A stretch of 64,000 nt of DNA, from assembly GCA_900544975.1 (NCBI GenBank), contig UQXI01000008.1, positions 17,978-81,977 on the forward strand, in the 5' to 3' direction. This DNA is from an uncultured Eubacteriales bacterium. GTDB lineage: Bacteria > Bacillota > Clostridia > Oscillospirales > Oscillospiraceae. Made by a program: the position numbers and the translations under genes. The notes under the pieces were generated by a model. The model was not told the DNA's origin, did no database searches, and worked only from the letters and a program-made list of their open reading frames with translations. Below are positions 9,901-20,200 of the stretch, one piece after another (position 1 is the first letter of the stretch; every line of letters begins with the position of its first letter).

Positions 9901-12440
9901 CCATCCAAGTCTGCAGCAGCCAGGGCCTTGCCGGTCAAGCCTTCTGCACCGGTCACATGGCGGAGAATGGCCAGAACATCCTTCTGGTCAATTGAACCGT
10001 CGCCGTTCAGATCATAAGTGGTATTGCCCGAGAAGGTCACACTGGCATCCAGGGTCACGTCACTCATGGAGACATAGGTCTCCCCCTCCTGCTCCACCAG
10101 ACCAGGCGCCAGCACACTGGCATCCAGCTGATAGGAAGCGGGGCGGTCCGAGAGATTATGCACCTGGAAGGAAACCTCGTATACACCAGTCCGGGCCGGG
10201 TCGTCGCCGAATTCCGCCTTGACCTTGCCATCGGGCTGACCATCCACCAGGAGATAGGTGGGGCTGGAAACGGCCCTGGCCACATTGGCAAGACCGGCGC
10301 CCTGACTTCTGGGCGCATACTCCACTTCCCCATTGGGATCCATGGTGGGGATCGCCGTACCCATCAGAAGGCTTTGGGCCAGGGTCCGGACTGTCAGTCC
10401 CTCCTGCTGGTCCAGATGATTTTCGTGGATGTACTGCGCCACCACAGCCGCCATACCTGCCGCGCTGGGGGAGGCCATAGAGGTGCCGCTCATGAGACCA
10501 TATTGGCCGCCGTCCCGTGTGGAATAAATGCTGCCGCCAGGGGCTGTAATCTCCGGCTTCAGCGTCAGATTCCCAGGCACGCCCCACGAGCTGAAGGAGC
10601 TCATGGTAATGACGCCGCCGGTTGCCTCCAAATCCGTTGCCACACCGCTGGCAACCACCATGCTGCCGGTGTAGCTCCCCGCCGCATCCTGGACCGACTG
10701 GGCCAAAATGGATTCCATCTGGTCCTTCCGCATGGAGACACAGGGCAGCTTGCCGGACAGGGACATGTTGATGGTACCGGCCTCGTTGTTGTAAATGATG
10801 GCGCCGGCTGCACCGGCATTCATGGCATACTTCTGCTTATCCGCGAAGTTCACGCCGCCGCCCCGGGAAATCAGCACAATTTTTCCCGCCACATCCAACA
10901 CCGTGAAATCCTCCGCCGAGCCGCCGTACTTCACCGTATCCTCGGGGTCCGTCGGATCTCCCAGGAACAGATAGTCATACGCCGTACCAGACCCCTTCTC
11001 TGAGGTGTCCAGCGTCCCAAAGGCCACGGAAGCGGTGTCGTTGTACACATACTTCTCTTCCCCAACGCACACATAGCCGCCGGTGGCGCCAATGTTGTCT
11101 GCGCTGGCCACTGCCAGGGAGTTGGGGTAAGCGCCGGGAGAGCCCACCCGGCCTGTGTTGGAATCCTCTGTATACAGCAGGCCCAGGGGGGTATTGGTGT
11201 GCTCCGACCAATACCCGGAGTTGCCACAAGACATGCAGACGACGGTATCCGTCTTTGAAAGGCTGGCCAGCACACCGTCCATATACTCGTTGCCAGCAGA
11301 GGTAAAGCCCACTGCCGCAGAGCCCAGGGACAGGTTGATGGCATCGCAATTCAAAAGAATGGCATCCTCAATGGCCGCGATGTAGTCATCGGCATAAGCG
11401 CCGCCGCCTGCGCCAAAGACCTTCATAGTCAGAAGCTGGGCATCGGGCGCCGTACCGACCACGCCATTGTCCGCATACGAATAGGTGACCCCAGATGCGC
11501 CGTTCTTTGCCACATACCGGTTGGCGGTGGCAATGCCGGAGACGTGGGTGCCATGGTCCCCCTGGGTGTCATGGTCATGGGTGATGTCCAAATTCTCATC
11601 GATGTAGTTGAATCCATAGGCGATTTTGCTGCTGTGGTGAAGCCGGCCGGCTGTCAGGCCGTCATAGGCCTTGGACGCATTCAGCAGCGGCAAGACCTCC
11701 CCAATCTCCTCCACATCCAGAAGGCCGTACTCCTCCACACTCTTGCCGTTCTTTGTGGCAGCAACCAGGAGACCATACTCAAAGGCGTCGCTGCGGAAGG
11801 AGGGATGATCTGCATCAATGCCGGTATCAATCACGGCAATCCGGCTGCCCGCACCGGTATAGCCATCCAGCCATGCGGTGTAGCTTCCTACCATATTGCC
11901 AGAGGAGATGGTATTGGGATCCACTTCCTGATCCAACTCATAAACCGGAACTAGGTGAACTGCCTGAACCCCGTCGATTTTGGAAATGGCCTCCATCTCA
12001 CCATAGGGCACATTGGCCGAAATGGCATTGGCTGCCAGGGTCAGGTTCCAGCGCACATCCAGAGGGGCGCCATGCAGAATCTCCCTGGAAATTTGCTTGG
12101 CGACCCGGGCCTGCTGCGCCTCCAGCTGCGCCGCATAGGCCATGGCGCTGTGGTTAGAGGCTATGGAAACCGTAGAATCGCCTCGCTCCACCGTCGGTTT
12201 GCCGTCCAGGACAATGAAAACCCGGACCAGATCTGTCGGCCCATAGGGCGCTTCCTCCGGCTCCAACCCTTCTGCGCCGGCTGCCAGATTCATGGATGCA
12301 TCAGAAATCCGGCTCGGATCTGTCTGGGTACCATGCACCGGATTCCCTGCCGCCAAAATGGTTCCGCTAGGCAGTGCGGTCAGGAGCATACACAACACCA
12401 ATAGCACAGATAGCCCGCGCTTTGCATGATGAAATTTCAT
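6933..12440 (-). CDS. Large secreted subtilase (S8, lactocepin/C5a-peptidase type) with internal dockerin-like module
   Basis: 1835 residues. The order is: signal peptide 1-30; I9-like propeptide about 68-170; S8 catalytic domain with Asp205 (AVIDTGID), His296 (DHGTHVSG) and Ser654 (SGTSMASP), and a PA-domain insertion at about 505-580; Fn3-like C5a-peptidase domain from about 735. Inside that domain, at about 808-865, are two calcium loops of dockerin type, DLNGDGSIDQKD and DLDGSGAVEAVD. Beta-propeller-like repeats and one BIG2 Ig-like domain (about 1475-1555) follow. All catalytic residues are present, so an active extracellular endopeptidase is expected. It has no SLH, LPxTG or C-terminal membrane helix of its own, yet the upstream gene in the same operon is an SLH protein with a cohesin-like domain. 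I infer non-covalent anchoring through dockerin-cohesin contact. AAGGAGGGGG lies just before the ATG, and the gene is 19 bases after the cohesin/SLH gene. Confidence 0.87.
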   Translation of the reverse strand: MKFHHAKRGLSVLLVLCMLLTALPSGTILAAGNPVHGTQTDPSRISDASMNLAAGAEGLEPEEAPYGPTDLVRVFIVLDGKPTVERGDSTVSIASNHSAMAYAAQLEAQQARVAKQISREILHGAPLDVRWNLTLAANAISANVPYGEMEAISKIDGVQAVHLVPVYELDQEVDPNTISSGNMVGSYTAWLDGYTGAGSRIAVIDTGIDADHPSFRSDAFEYGLLVAATKNGKSVEEYGLLDVEEIGEVLPLLNASKAYDGLTAGRLHHSSKIAYGFNYIDENLDITHDHDTQGDHGTHVSGIATANRYVAKNGASGVTYSYADNGVVGTAPDAQLLTMKVFGAGGGAYADDYIAAIEDAILLNCDAINLSLGSAAVGFTSAGNEYMDGVLASLSKTDTVVCMSCGNSGYWSEHTNTPLGLLYTEDSNTGRVGSPGAYPNSLAVASADNIGATGGYVCVGEEKYVYNDTASVAFGTLDTSEKGSGTAYDYLFLGDPTDPEDTVKYGGSAEDFTVLDVAGKIVLISRGGGVNFADKQKYAMNAGAAGAIIYNNEAGTINMSLSGKLPCVSMRKDQMESILAQSVQDAAGSYTGSMVVASGVATDLEATGGVITMSSFSSWGVPGNLTLKPEITAPGGSIYSTRDGGQYGLMSGTSMASPSAAGMAAVVAQYIHENHLDQQEGLTVRTLAQSLLMGTAIPTMDPNGEVEYAPRSQGAGLANVARAVSSPTYLLVDGQPDGKVKAEFGDDPARTGVYEVSFQVHNLSDRPASYQLDASVLAPGLVEQEGETYVSMSDVTLDASVTFSGNTTYDLNGDGSIDQKDVLAILRHVTGAEGLTGKALAAADLDGSGAVEAVDAQILEDLLEGKTYGERTLADLLDQSLITVPAHDSVQVHASIRLTDAGRAYLEEHFVNGTYVEGYLYLHPLADAEGAQGVEQSIPFLAFYGNWTDSSMLDRQRYAEHYYDREAHVPYIQRSLMNYFTVKLQGVSGSFYYGLNRYAQDQSYLADRGALSSDRGDAIQALNYTLIRNAASVTLTIANQDTGEVYYSSDYGSQYGAFYYTNAGMWANVNTSKTIGWAGKDGEGKPLPNNTKVAMTLTMAPEYNVAADGTISGLGKGATWSVPVTIDNEAPTVHQLYFSSDALTGSKLLNFDVQDNQYIAAIQIFNEAGNQALARISPNQTEANARVTGSVDVSEIHEDTVLVAVVDYAGNVSAYDLELGNGGGEDPGDATTGFFAFLPASKAWINFDQKTTETPIVMMETELTFTAAEQVNGYVFATDSEGYFYVLKHGKFDPQVICKIGYTIQDLAYNPVDGKLYGLTATGSEENFHYGAIVALDMYTGQVQLMGYMEDLEDGDPLQVLACNEDGVFYGITASKKNSKLYRFTIDEKGSISEPVLVGATGYKANYLQTMAFDHDTGKLYWAQFYQESFLSPRVKNLLEVNTQTGEATVMGALSNETTAMYIVSSGGAGFGKTDQVSSVELVQDTLSLYSGGSAMLEGYVTPWNLADRSILWSSSNPEVATVTSTGEVTGIQEGTAVITAAAKADPTVTATCTVTVKALNTKLRGIVHDGNGDGFFSSIDADTAEFQKIAKTPEDFISAATVDGQLYAATQGALYQVNPEDGYRAAKLCNTAVPFTDMAHSPALDVTLATYGYYLLVVDPEAEGGYLGAWNLSNMFNAIAGITYAGHDSTYSYFYLLASSGSLYMIGVKPSGTVYELSLLKILSTDSKYAISGQHMNQSLYYDGNTGWIYWARYDGESSSSLVAIHEETGEVVARGTFADDAWPVVGLYSAEPAQDQNRTGDFLWNPAMQVAQTDIAFESMTMSPNGSVAGLDR

Positions 12441-12459
12441 GAATTCTCCCCCTCCTTTG

Positions 12460-13473
12460 TCAATTGAGCCCCTGGTATGCCAGGATCACCTTGGCCGCCT
12501 GGGCCCGGCTGCTCATGCCTTGGGGCGAGAGGCGCCCGTCCCCCATGCCATGGATGATCCCCATATCAGTCGCCCACTGCATCGCCTCCACAGCAAAGGG
12601 GGAGACCCGGTCCCGGTCCGAAAAGCTCCGGTAGGCCGTGTCGTCCACCGTCCAGCTGCCGCCTTGGAGCTGCCAGAAGCGGTACAGGAACGTCACCATC
12701 TCCTCCCGGCTCACTAAGCGGTTTGGTGCAAACCGGTTGTCGCCGTAGCCTCTGGCCAGGCCGTTCTGGCAGGCCCACTCCACATACGGAGCATACCATG
12801 CGCTGGCTGGCACGTCCTGGAAACTGTGCGCCTCATAGGCCCTGGGGTCCATGCCTGCCAGGGTACCCAGAATTTTAATCAGCATGCCCCGGGTCAGCCC
12901 CACATTGGGTGCAAATTTCTGATTTCCCATGCCTTCCATGATGCCATTGGCAAGGACATAGTCCACCGCCTCATGATACCAAAGCTGGGGATTGAGATCC
13001 GTAAACTTCGCAGCGGGGCAATCCTCACCGCTGCAGGGCACATAGAGCTGGATGGAAACATCCTCCTGGGCAATGGCCTGATAGTTGGCATCATACACCC
13101 GGATGTTCTTCACGTCAAAGGAATGGGTTCCGTTTTTTGCACCGGTAAAAGTCAGGGTCAATCGCATCGGATCTTCCTCAGCCCCTTGGCTGGTCCATGC
13201 ACAGGACACCACACCCGGGGTTCCCATATGGACGTCTACCAGTGTTGGGGTTGCCTGTGCGTCCTGATACACCAGTGTACTGTCATAATGTAGCTCCAAA
13301 GAGCCGCTTGTGACGCCACTGTCTCCCCGCAGCCGCAAGGTGACTGTGACAGCACCGTCCGTCAGTGCGGCGTCCCCCATCACAGGGCCCTCCACACTGG
13401 CTGCTCCAGCTGGCAGCGTCAACCCCACAACGAGCAGACATGCCAACAGAGCCACAATCAGTTTCTTCCTCAT
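12460..13473 (-). CDS. Cohesin-like domain plus three SLH domains (putative cell-surface anchor)
   Basis: 337 residues. A signal peptide (1-25, ending LPAGAA) is followed by one beta-sandwich at about 28-148 with cohesin-like features: VTVTLRLRG, SGSLELHYDSTLVYQD, and a late LTLTFTG strand. After the junction CSGEDCPAAKFTDLN come three SLH domains (about 155-335). The domain order cohesin-SLH is that of the anchoring scaffoldins of cellulosomes. The next gene in the operon is a subtilase with a dockerin-like module and no wall anchor. The cohesin call rests on strand pattern and context, so another carbohydrate-binding or Ig-like beta-sandwich is possible. First gene of a three-gene operon; promoter at 13565-13593. 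Confidence 0.72.
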   Translation of the reverse strand: MRKKLIVALLACLLVVGLTLPAGAASVEGPVMGDAALTDGAVTVTLRLRGDSGVTSGSLELHYDSTLVYQDAQATPTLVDVHMGTPGVVSCAWTSQGAEEDPMRLTLTFTGAKNGTHSFDVKNIRVYDANYQAIAQEDVSIQLYVPCSGEDCPAAKFTDLNPQLWYHEAVDYVLANGIMEGMGNQKFAPNVGLTRGMLIKILGTLAGMDPRAYEAHSFQDVPASAWYAPYVEWACQNGLARGYGDNRFAPNRLVSREEMVTFLYRFWQLQGGSWTVDDTAYRSFSDRDRVSPFAVEAMQWATDMGIIHGMGDGRLSPQGMSSRAQAAKVILAYQGLN

Positions 13474-13564
13474 ACCTTGTTTTCATCCTTTCCTATCTAA
13501 ATCTCCAGGCAGCCAAGTAAGAGAATGTCGGTATTTCTCAAAACTCAGCTGCCAGTTCATTTAC

Positions 13565-13593
13565 ATAGTATAATAGTTTGCCGCACATTGCAA
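13565..13593 (-). promoter_or_regulatory. Sigma-A promoter of the cohesin/SLH-subtilase operon
   Basis: Read on the - strand: TTGCAA (13593-13588), a 17-base spacer, then TACTAT (13570-13565). The first start codon of the operon is about 92 bases downstream. Confidence 0.7.
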
Positions 13594-13989
13594 GCCTGTT
13601 TTTTTGCCAGTTTCTATTTTTTTCCAGATTTCTTTTCACCTCAGTGCTGTAGCGCCTGGCAAGCACTTCAAAAATACGGGTATGAAAGCCCCTTCCAGTC
13701 CGCGCTTTTCACACGGGCTATCATGATGGATATAAAAAGAGCATCCCCTCATTACGAATCAGCTCCCACCATCGCGGATACTACGTCACCGGTAGCACAA
13801 AACAATCAACAAAAGATGCCATAGAATCCAGGCCACTTAAACCTCGTTTCCATGGCATTCATTCAATATACAACCTTCTAATGCCCGTCTGGGTCATGTT
13901 TTCAGCAAACATAACATGCTATAGATTTTGAAACCCTTCTAAACCAAAGGCAAATTTGTCAAGAAGCATGGATTTTTTCCAATTTTTTC
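13594..13989. other. Intergenic stretch, no gene seen
   Basis: About 400 bases between divergent promoters, more AT-rich than the genes. No coding region, RNA gene or repeat is convincing. An imperfect inverted repeat ATGTTTTCAGCAAACAT lies at about 13913-13929 and could be an operator for the RHS promoter downstream, but nothing else supports this. Confidence 0.5.
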
Positions 13990-14018
13990 TTGACAATTTA
14001 TGACACGCCCGCTAATAT
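13990..14018 (+). promoter_or_regulatory. Strong sigma-A promoter of the RHS gene
   Basis: Consensus TTGACA (13990-13995), a 17-base spacer and TAATAT (14013-14018). Transcription should start near 14025, leaving a leader of more than 200 bases before the start codon. Confidence 0.8.
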
Positions 14019-14024
14019 TAACTT

Positions 14025-14237
14025 AGTTCTGTTAGAAACCCGGCGCTGCCGACAACGGTTGGCAATGATCCCCCATGGACTGAAGCTTTCCCGTTATCTG
14101 GCAGCGCCCTTCTCTACAGTTACGCAATGCCGCGCCACCTAGCCAAGAATTCATACCAATTCAGAAAGGAGGACCGCAGCGCAGATCCTGTCCGACCACC
14201 ATCCATAAAAAACAAAGAGAAAAATTGGAGGATCATT
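14025..14237 (+). other. Long 5' leader of the RHS gene with a paired element
   Basis: GGCGCTGCC (14042-14050) is the exact reverse complement of GGCAGCGCC (14100-14108), which would close a stem around a roughly 50-base internal region. That region holds a smaller GCC...GGC hairpin at about 14048-14063. GGAGG at 14227-14231 is the ribosome binding site. No known riboswitch class was recognised. Confidence 0.4.
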
Positions 14238-17200
14238 ATGAAACGTACCTGGTTCCCGCGGTTTTTATCCCTGCTGCTCACCTTTGTCATGCTCTTTGAG
14301 CTGCTCCCCGCCAACGTCTGGGCCACGGATGCGGAGGCTGACCCCGCATACACAGAGCCTTTTTCCCAGGACCCCGCCCCGGAAGCGCCACAGGATGCTC
14401 CCCTGTCTGTCGTTGGAGAAGTGGAGAGCCTCCGCACCCAGGCCGAGAAACACTACCGCCTCTCTGACGGCAGCTACATTGCGGTGAATTACGGCATGCC
14501 CGTCCACTATGCCCTGGGTGACGGTGATGACGCTGCCTGGGTGGACATCGACAACACCCTCACCCCGTCCACTTCCCTCCAGGGGACCGAGTCTTCCGCG
14601 GTATTTTCCGCTGTCAACGGCATGGAGTCCAAGTCCTTTGCATCTGTCTTCACCCCGGACAAGGAACTTTTCTCCTCCCAATGGGGCGAGTATGGCGTTT
14701 CCATGTCCCTGATGCAGGAGAACACCGCTCTGCAGCTGCTGGCCGCCCCCCTGTCAGAGGCAGACAGCCCACAAGAGGACCCCGCCCCGTCGGAACCCCC
14801 TGCCGAATCCCTTCCGGAAGCGCCCACGGAAGCGCCTACGGAAGAGCCTACGGAAGAGCCCACGGAAGAGCCCACGGAAGCGCCTGAACCCAGCACAGAT
14901 CCGGATGCTTCCACACCGCCTGAGACGGTAGCCGATGAGGAGACCTCACCCGACGCCGAGGTTCCCGAGGTTTCCGAGGATTCCCTGGCTCCTACCCAGG
15001 CGTCTGAGGAAGAGCCCCTTCCTCCCACAGAATCCCAGGATCCCACTGCGCCTCCCACGGAAGAAGCGACCCAGCCCCAGAGCACGGAACCCCCCGCCGT
15101 GACTGCTGCGCCGGCCCCCTCTGCCGGGATCCTGCAGCAATCCCAGGCCCAGGTGACCAATGCGCACGAGGAAATCGCTCCCCTCTCTCTGGAAGATCCC
15201 TCCACAGCCGAAATTTCAGAGCAGGTCGAGCTGCCCAGGCTGGGTTCCAGCGTCCTCTACCCCGACATTCTCCCCGGCGTGGACCTGCAGTATGACACCG
15301 CTGGCTTCAACATCAAAGAGAGCATCATCGTCCGTGCGCCTCAGTCCAGCTATACATACCACTTCCGGCTGTCGCTGAATGGCCTGACCCCTGCTGAACA
15401 GGAGGACGGCTCCATCCTGTTGAAAAATGCAGAAGGAGTATCAATTTATGAAATTCCGGCCCCCAATATGGTGGACGCCACCGGAGCATTTTCTCAGGAT
15501 GTCACGTATACCATTTCGGAAGTTTCAGACGGATTTCTTCTGACTGTCACTGCAGACGCTGACTGGATCCATGCATCCGATCGCGTGTTACCGGTTACGA
15601 TTGATCCTGCACTTGTGATCATTACAACCAAGATGCAGTCAGGAATCATTACAAACTTTGTGGACGAGAGCGACATATACCGCCCATGCTACGGAAGCGA
15701 CATGTATGTTGGAAGCAACTACGCATATCACTACAACGGCTACATCTACATTGCGACTCTGCCGCAAATTCCGCAAAATTGTTCACCAGTTCGTGCAACA
15801 ATTGAGTTCTTCAAAATGAACTACGACAGCGAGGGCATAGACAAATTTTACGGTGAGATCCGCCCCGTTATAGGCGGCGTTCCCACAAAAGAAACTGCGG
15901 ACGAATACGCCAATTGGCTCACTGAAATTACGTGGGACAAAGCACCTGCCTATGGTGACGTCGAAGATTATGCAGAACTCTATCCCACAGGAGACCAAGG
16001 GAAGTACATCAAGTGGGATATCAGCCGTTCTGTCACCAGCTGGTATGGTTCACAAGATCCTGGAGACCGGTTCCTTGCCATCACACCATACTATCTGTCA
16101 AATGTTACATATAATAACTATGCTAACGTTGCATTTTATACGCATACAGACTATGTCGAAAAAATTCCCAAATTTATCGTGTACTATCGGAACAACGTGG
16201 GGATCGAAGGATACTACACCTACCAAAACGTCTCCGCTGGCCGAGCCGGTACTGGTTACATCAGCGACTACACCTCCCAGCTGACCTTAGCCAACACCGT
16301 AGTCTCCTCCAGCAGCAATACCCTGCCCTTTGGCATCACCTGCTACTTCAATTCTGCCAACCGCAACCGGTATTTCGTGGATTCCGACGCCGCCGGTATC
16401 CATACCGTCAACTACACCGGCATGCGTTCCGGTGCTGGCTGGAAGCTTTCCATTCAGGAATCCATCCGCCAGATTACAGTTAAAACGGAAGACGCCAGCA
16501 GCGAATATTATGTCTACAACGATGCCGACGGAAGCGAGCACTACTTCCAGAAATCCGGTAAGAGCAGTCCCTATGAAGATGAAGACGGCCTCGGCTTATC
16601 CCTGGAGGTCGACGGCGCAACCTTCCGGCTAAAGGACAAAAAGGACAACGTCAAAGAATTCTACAACGGCTACCTCACCCAGATCCGCGACGCCGACAGC
16701 AATGCCATTTACTTGCTGTATAACAACAAAGAGTACAGCGCCGGATCTGCCGCCTGGAAGCCCGCCAGTGGGAGCGCCAACGTGGTCACCAAGATCATCC
16801 GGATCAACAACAACGGCAGCGCCACAGACGTTCCCGTGACTCTGTTCACCCTGAGCTATGCAGACAGCTTCCTCCAATCCATCACCGACGTAGCAGGCCG
16901 GAAGACCAGCTTTGGGTATACCTCCATCGGCGGATACAAACAGCTGACAGCCGTCACCTTCCCCGACGGCCAAAAGGCCATGTACAGCTATGACAACGCC
17001 GGTTCCATGCTGAAAGCCTATGACGAAGAAGCAAAAGGCGGCGTCGGGTTTGCCTACGCCAAATTCAATGGCACCGTCTGTGTCCAGAAGGTGCGGGAAT
17101 TTGCAGCCACTTCCCTGACCGCCGCTGAAACCGTGGGCAGCCGGTGGCACCTGTGGGTATTCGGTCCCAAGATGAAAGAGTACCGCTTCTACGGCCCGGA

Positions 17201-20200
17201 TCAAACATCAGACACTGCAGACGACACCGTGGTCCGGTATACCTTCGACCACACCGGCAAAACGGTCAACATTGTCAACTTCAACACCGACCGCTCCCAA
17301 ATTCTGGGGGTATCCACCGCCTCCTACACCGCAAACTCCAAGACCAAGACGAAAAACCGCCTCTCCGGTGCGGCGGCTACCGGCTATCTGGCCCAAAACC
17401 TCCTGAACAACAGCGGCCTGGAGCAGGCCAGCACCACCGGGTATTCCTGGGCTGCCGCCGTGTCCGAGCAGAGCTCCCTGGTCAATACCGCGCTCCGCAA
17501 CAGCATCACCGAGGTCAGCCCCGCCGTGAAACCCCACACTGGCAACTCCCTTATGAAAACCTACATCTACGGCGGAAAGGTCTCCCCCACCGGCGCTGGC
17601 AGCCACGCTGGTATGTATCAGCGGGTTTATCTCACGGGCGGCGTCAGCTACACCTTCTCCGCCTGGGCCAACACCGTGGGCGTCACCCGCTACGGGAAGG
17701 ACGGCGGCATGATCCTCCAGTTCCGGAACGACTCCGGCCAGGTACTTGCTTCCAGTGAGCTTTTGAATTTCCAGACCTCCCGGGACGTGAACCAAGGCTG
17801 GTCCCGGCTGGAGGTGAGCTACACTCCCGCCACCAGCGGCTGGTACCGGGTCTATGCCATCCAGCGCAACGCCAGCGCTTTTGGCGCCTTTGACGATCTC
17901 CAGCTGGAGAAAACCAAATCCGACGTCTCCGAAAGCGGCGCTTCCACCGCGAACCTGGTCCAGCTGGGCTCTTTCGAGCTGTGGAACGGCACGACACCAA
18001 ATCCCAGCCAAAATTCCACCTACTGGACCTATGGCCCTGGCGATATCGTACCAAAAGAAGACGGCGCCCGCGAGGGCTTCAGTATGTATATCGCCGGCGC
18101 CATCACAGACAAACGCCGGGCATCTCAAGTGGTTCCCATTTACAAGTCCTCCGACAGCACCTATATCCTGTCCGGCTGGGCCCAGGCTTACTCTGCCCCC
18201 AACTGCGCCAGCGCCTCCGAGATGAAGGGCGACAACAGCGAAAACAAGCGCTTCTTCGGCCTCATCGCCAAGGTCTCCTATACCAACTCCAGCCTGGAGC
18301 CCGATTTCCACTACGTCCCCTTCGACGCCAACTACACCGACTGGCAATATGCCTCCGGCTTCGTGGTCCCCAAGCAGAAAAACGCCACGGTTTCCACCAT
18401 CACCGTCACCACGGCCTATGATTACAACGTCAACATCGGCCATTTTGACGACATCTCTCTGGTGGAAGAGCCCGCCCAGACCTACACCTACGACAGCGAG
18501 GGCAATCTCCGCGCCACCACCTCCACAGGCAACAGCGACGAGACCTTCCAGTACGACGGCGCGGACCTGACCAAGCAGGTCGCTGGCGGATATGGCACGT
18601 ATGAGTACGAATACCACAATCATAACATGACCAAGGCCACCAACGACAACGTATCCGTCACCGCCTCCTACGACGAATCCGGCAACAGCACCGGTACCAA
18701 GTTGCGGAAGAAAGACAACACCGGCGTCTATCTCCAAACCTCCGCCACATACACCCCCAACCGGGACCACACCGCCAGTGTCACCGACGCCAACGGCGGT
18801 CAGTGCAACTACACCTACGACAGCCTGGGCCGCAACACCAGCATCTCCAACAAGGCCACCGTCAACGGATCTGACACCTTGGTCCGGACCAACTATACCT
18901 ATCTTCCCAACACAGACCGTACAAATTTGGCTTACATTTCCGGGGAAGTTGCGCTATACTATGGGTATACCAACGGTCTCCTCAGCGACGTCAGCCGCAA
19001 AGCCGTCTCTGGCACCACTACCCGCTGGCAAAGGTATCACACCTCCCTGGACGTCTGGGGCAATCCCACCGAGGTCCGGGTTCAGGGGTCTTCCTCTGCC
19101 TCCGAGACCATTGACGGCGTGGACAACTGGAGCACTGGCGTTGCCCTGGCAAAATACCAATATGCCGGGAACAACGGGTATCTGTCTAAAATGACCTACG
19201 CCAACGGAGACTACGAGGTCTATACCTATGACCGCTATGGCCGGGTGGCCACCATTGCCCATTATGATGACGGTAATACGTTGAACTACACCGAAATCTA
19301 CATCTACGACGGCAACGGAAACACTGGCCGCTGCAAGGTTCTGGAACCCGACGGCAACGTTCTGGATGACTACCTCTACGAATACGATTCCCTGGGCCGC
19401 TTGATCCGCAGCCGCCAGGTCTCAGACGGGCAGACCGTCCTCCGGACGGAACATCAGTACGACACCGACAACCGGATGACCGGGCAGAGCTATCAGATTG
19501 GCAGCCAGACCTTCTCAGAGGCGTACACCTACAACAACAACGACGGCAGCATGAAGAGCATGAAAACCGCCAACGGAGACAATCTCAACTTCTCCTACGA
19601 CGGCATCAAGCGGCTCTCCAGCACCGCCGCCAAAACCGGTTCTACCCTACATTACCAAAAGGCATACGGCTACCGCACCATCTCTGGAAACCAGACCTCT
19701 ACGCAAATTTCTTCCCTGTCCTATTCTGGTTTTACCGGCGCGCCAACCTACCGCTATACCTATACCGCCAACGGCAATATCAAATCTGAGCAGGAAAATA
19801 CAGATGCTGAAACCCTCTATACCTACGACACCCAGGGCCAGCTGGTCCGCGCGTGCCACCCTGGCTATGATCTCAACTACACCTACTCCTATGATTCAGC
19901 AGGCAATGTGACGCGAGTAAATGTAAGCGGCCTTTACCATCACACCGAAGACTATACCAACACCTATACCTACGGCAACAGCAACTGGCCGGACCTTTTG
20001 ACCGAATTTAATGGTGAGAAAATCTTATATGAAGGTCAAAGCATCATACCCAGCCCGTCTGGGAATGGTGAATTCCTCTACGGGTCCGTCAAAAGCGGCA
20101 ACCCCATCCGCTACTTCAACGGCACCCGCTGGTACTTCTCCTGGGAAAACGGCCGGCAGCTGGCTACCGCCCGCACCTCGGCGGACAACGTGGACACCTC

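Noticed and set aside
17208..18770. - strand open frame within the RHS gene
   Set aside because: Shadow of the repeated YD-coding strand, with no independent start signal.
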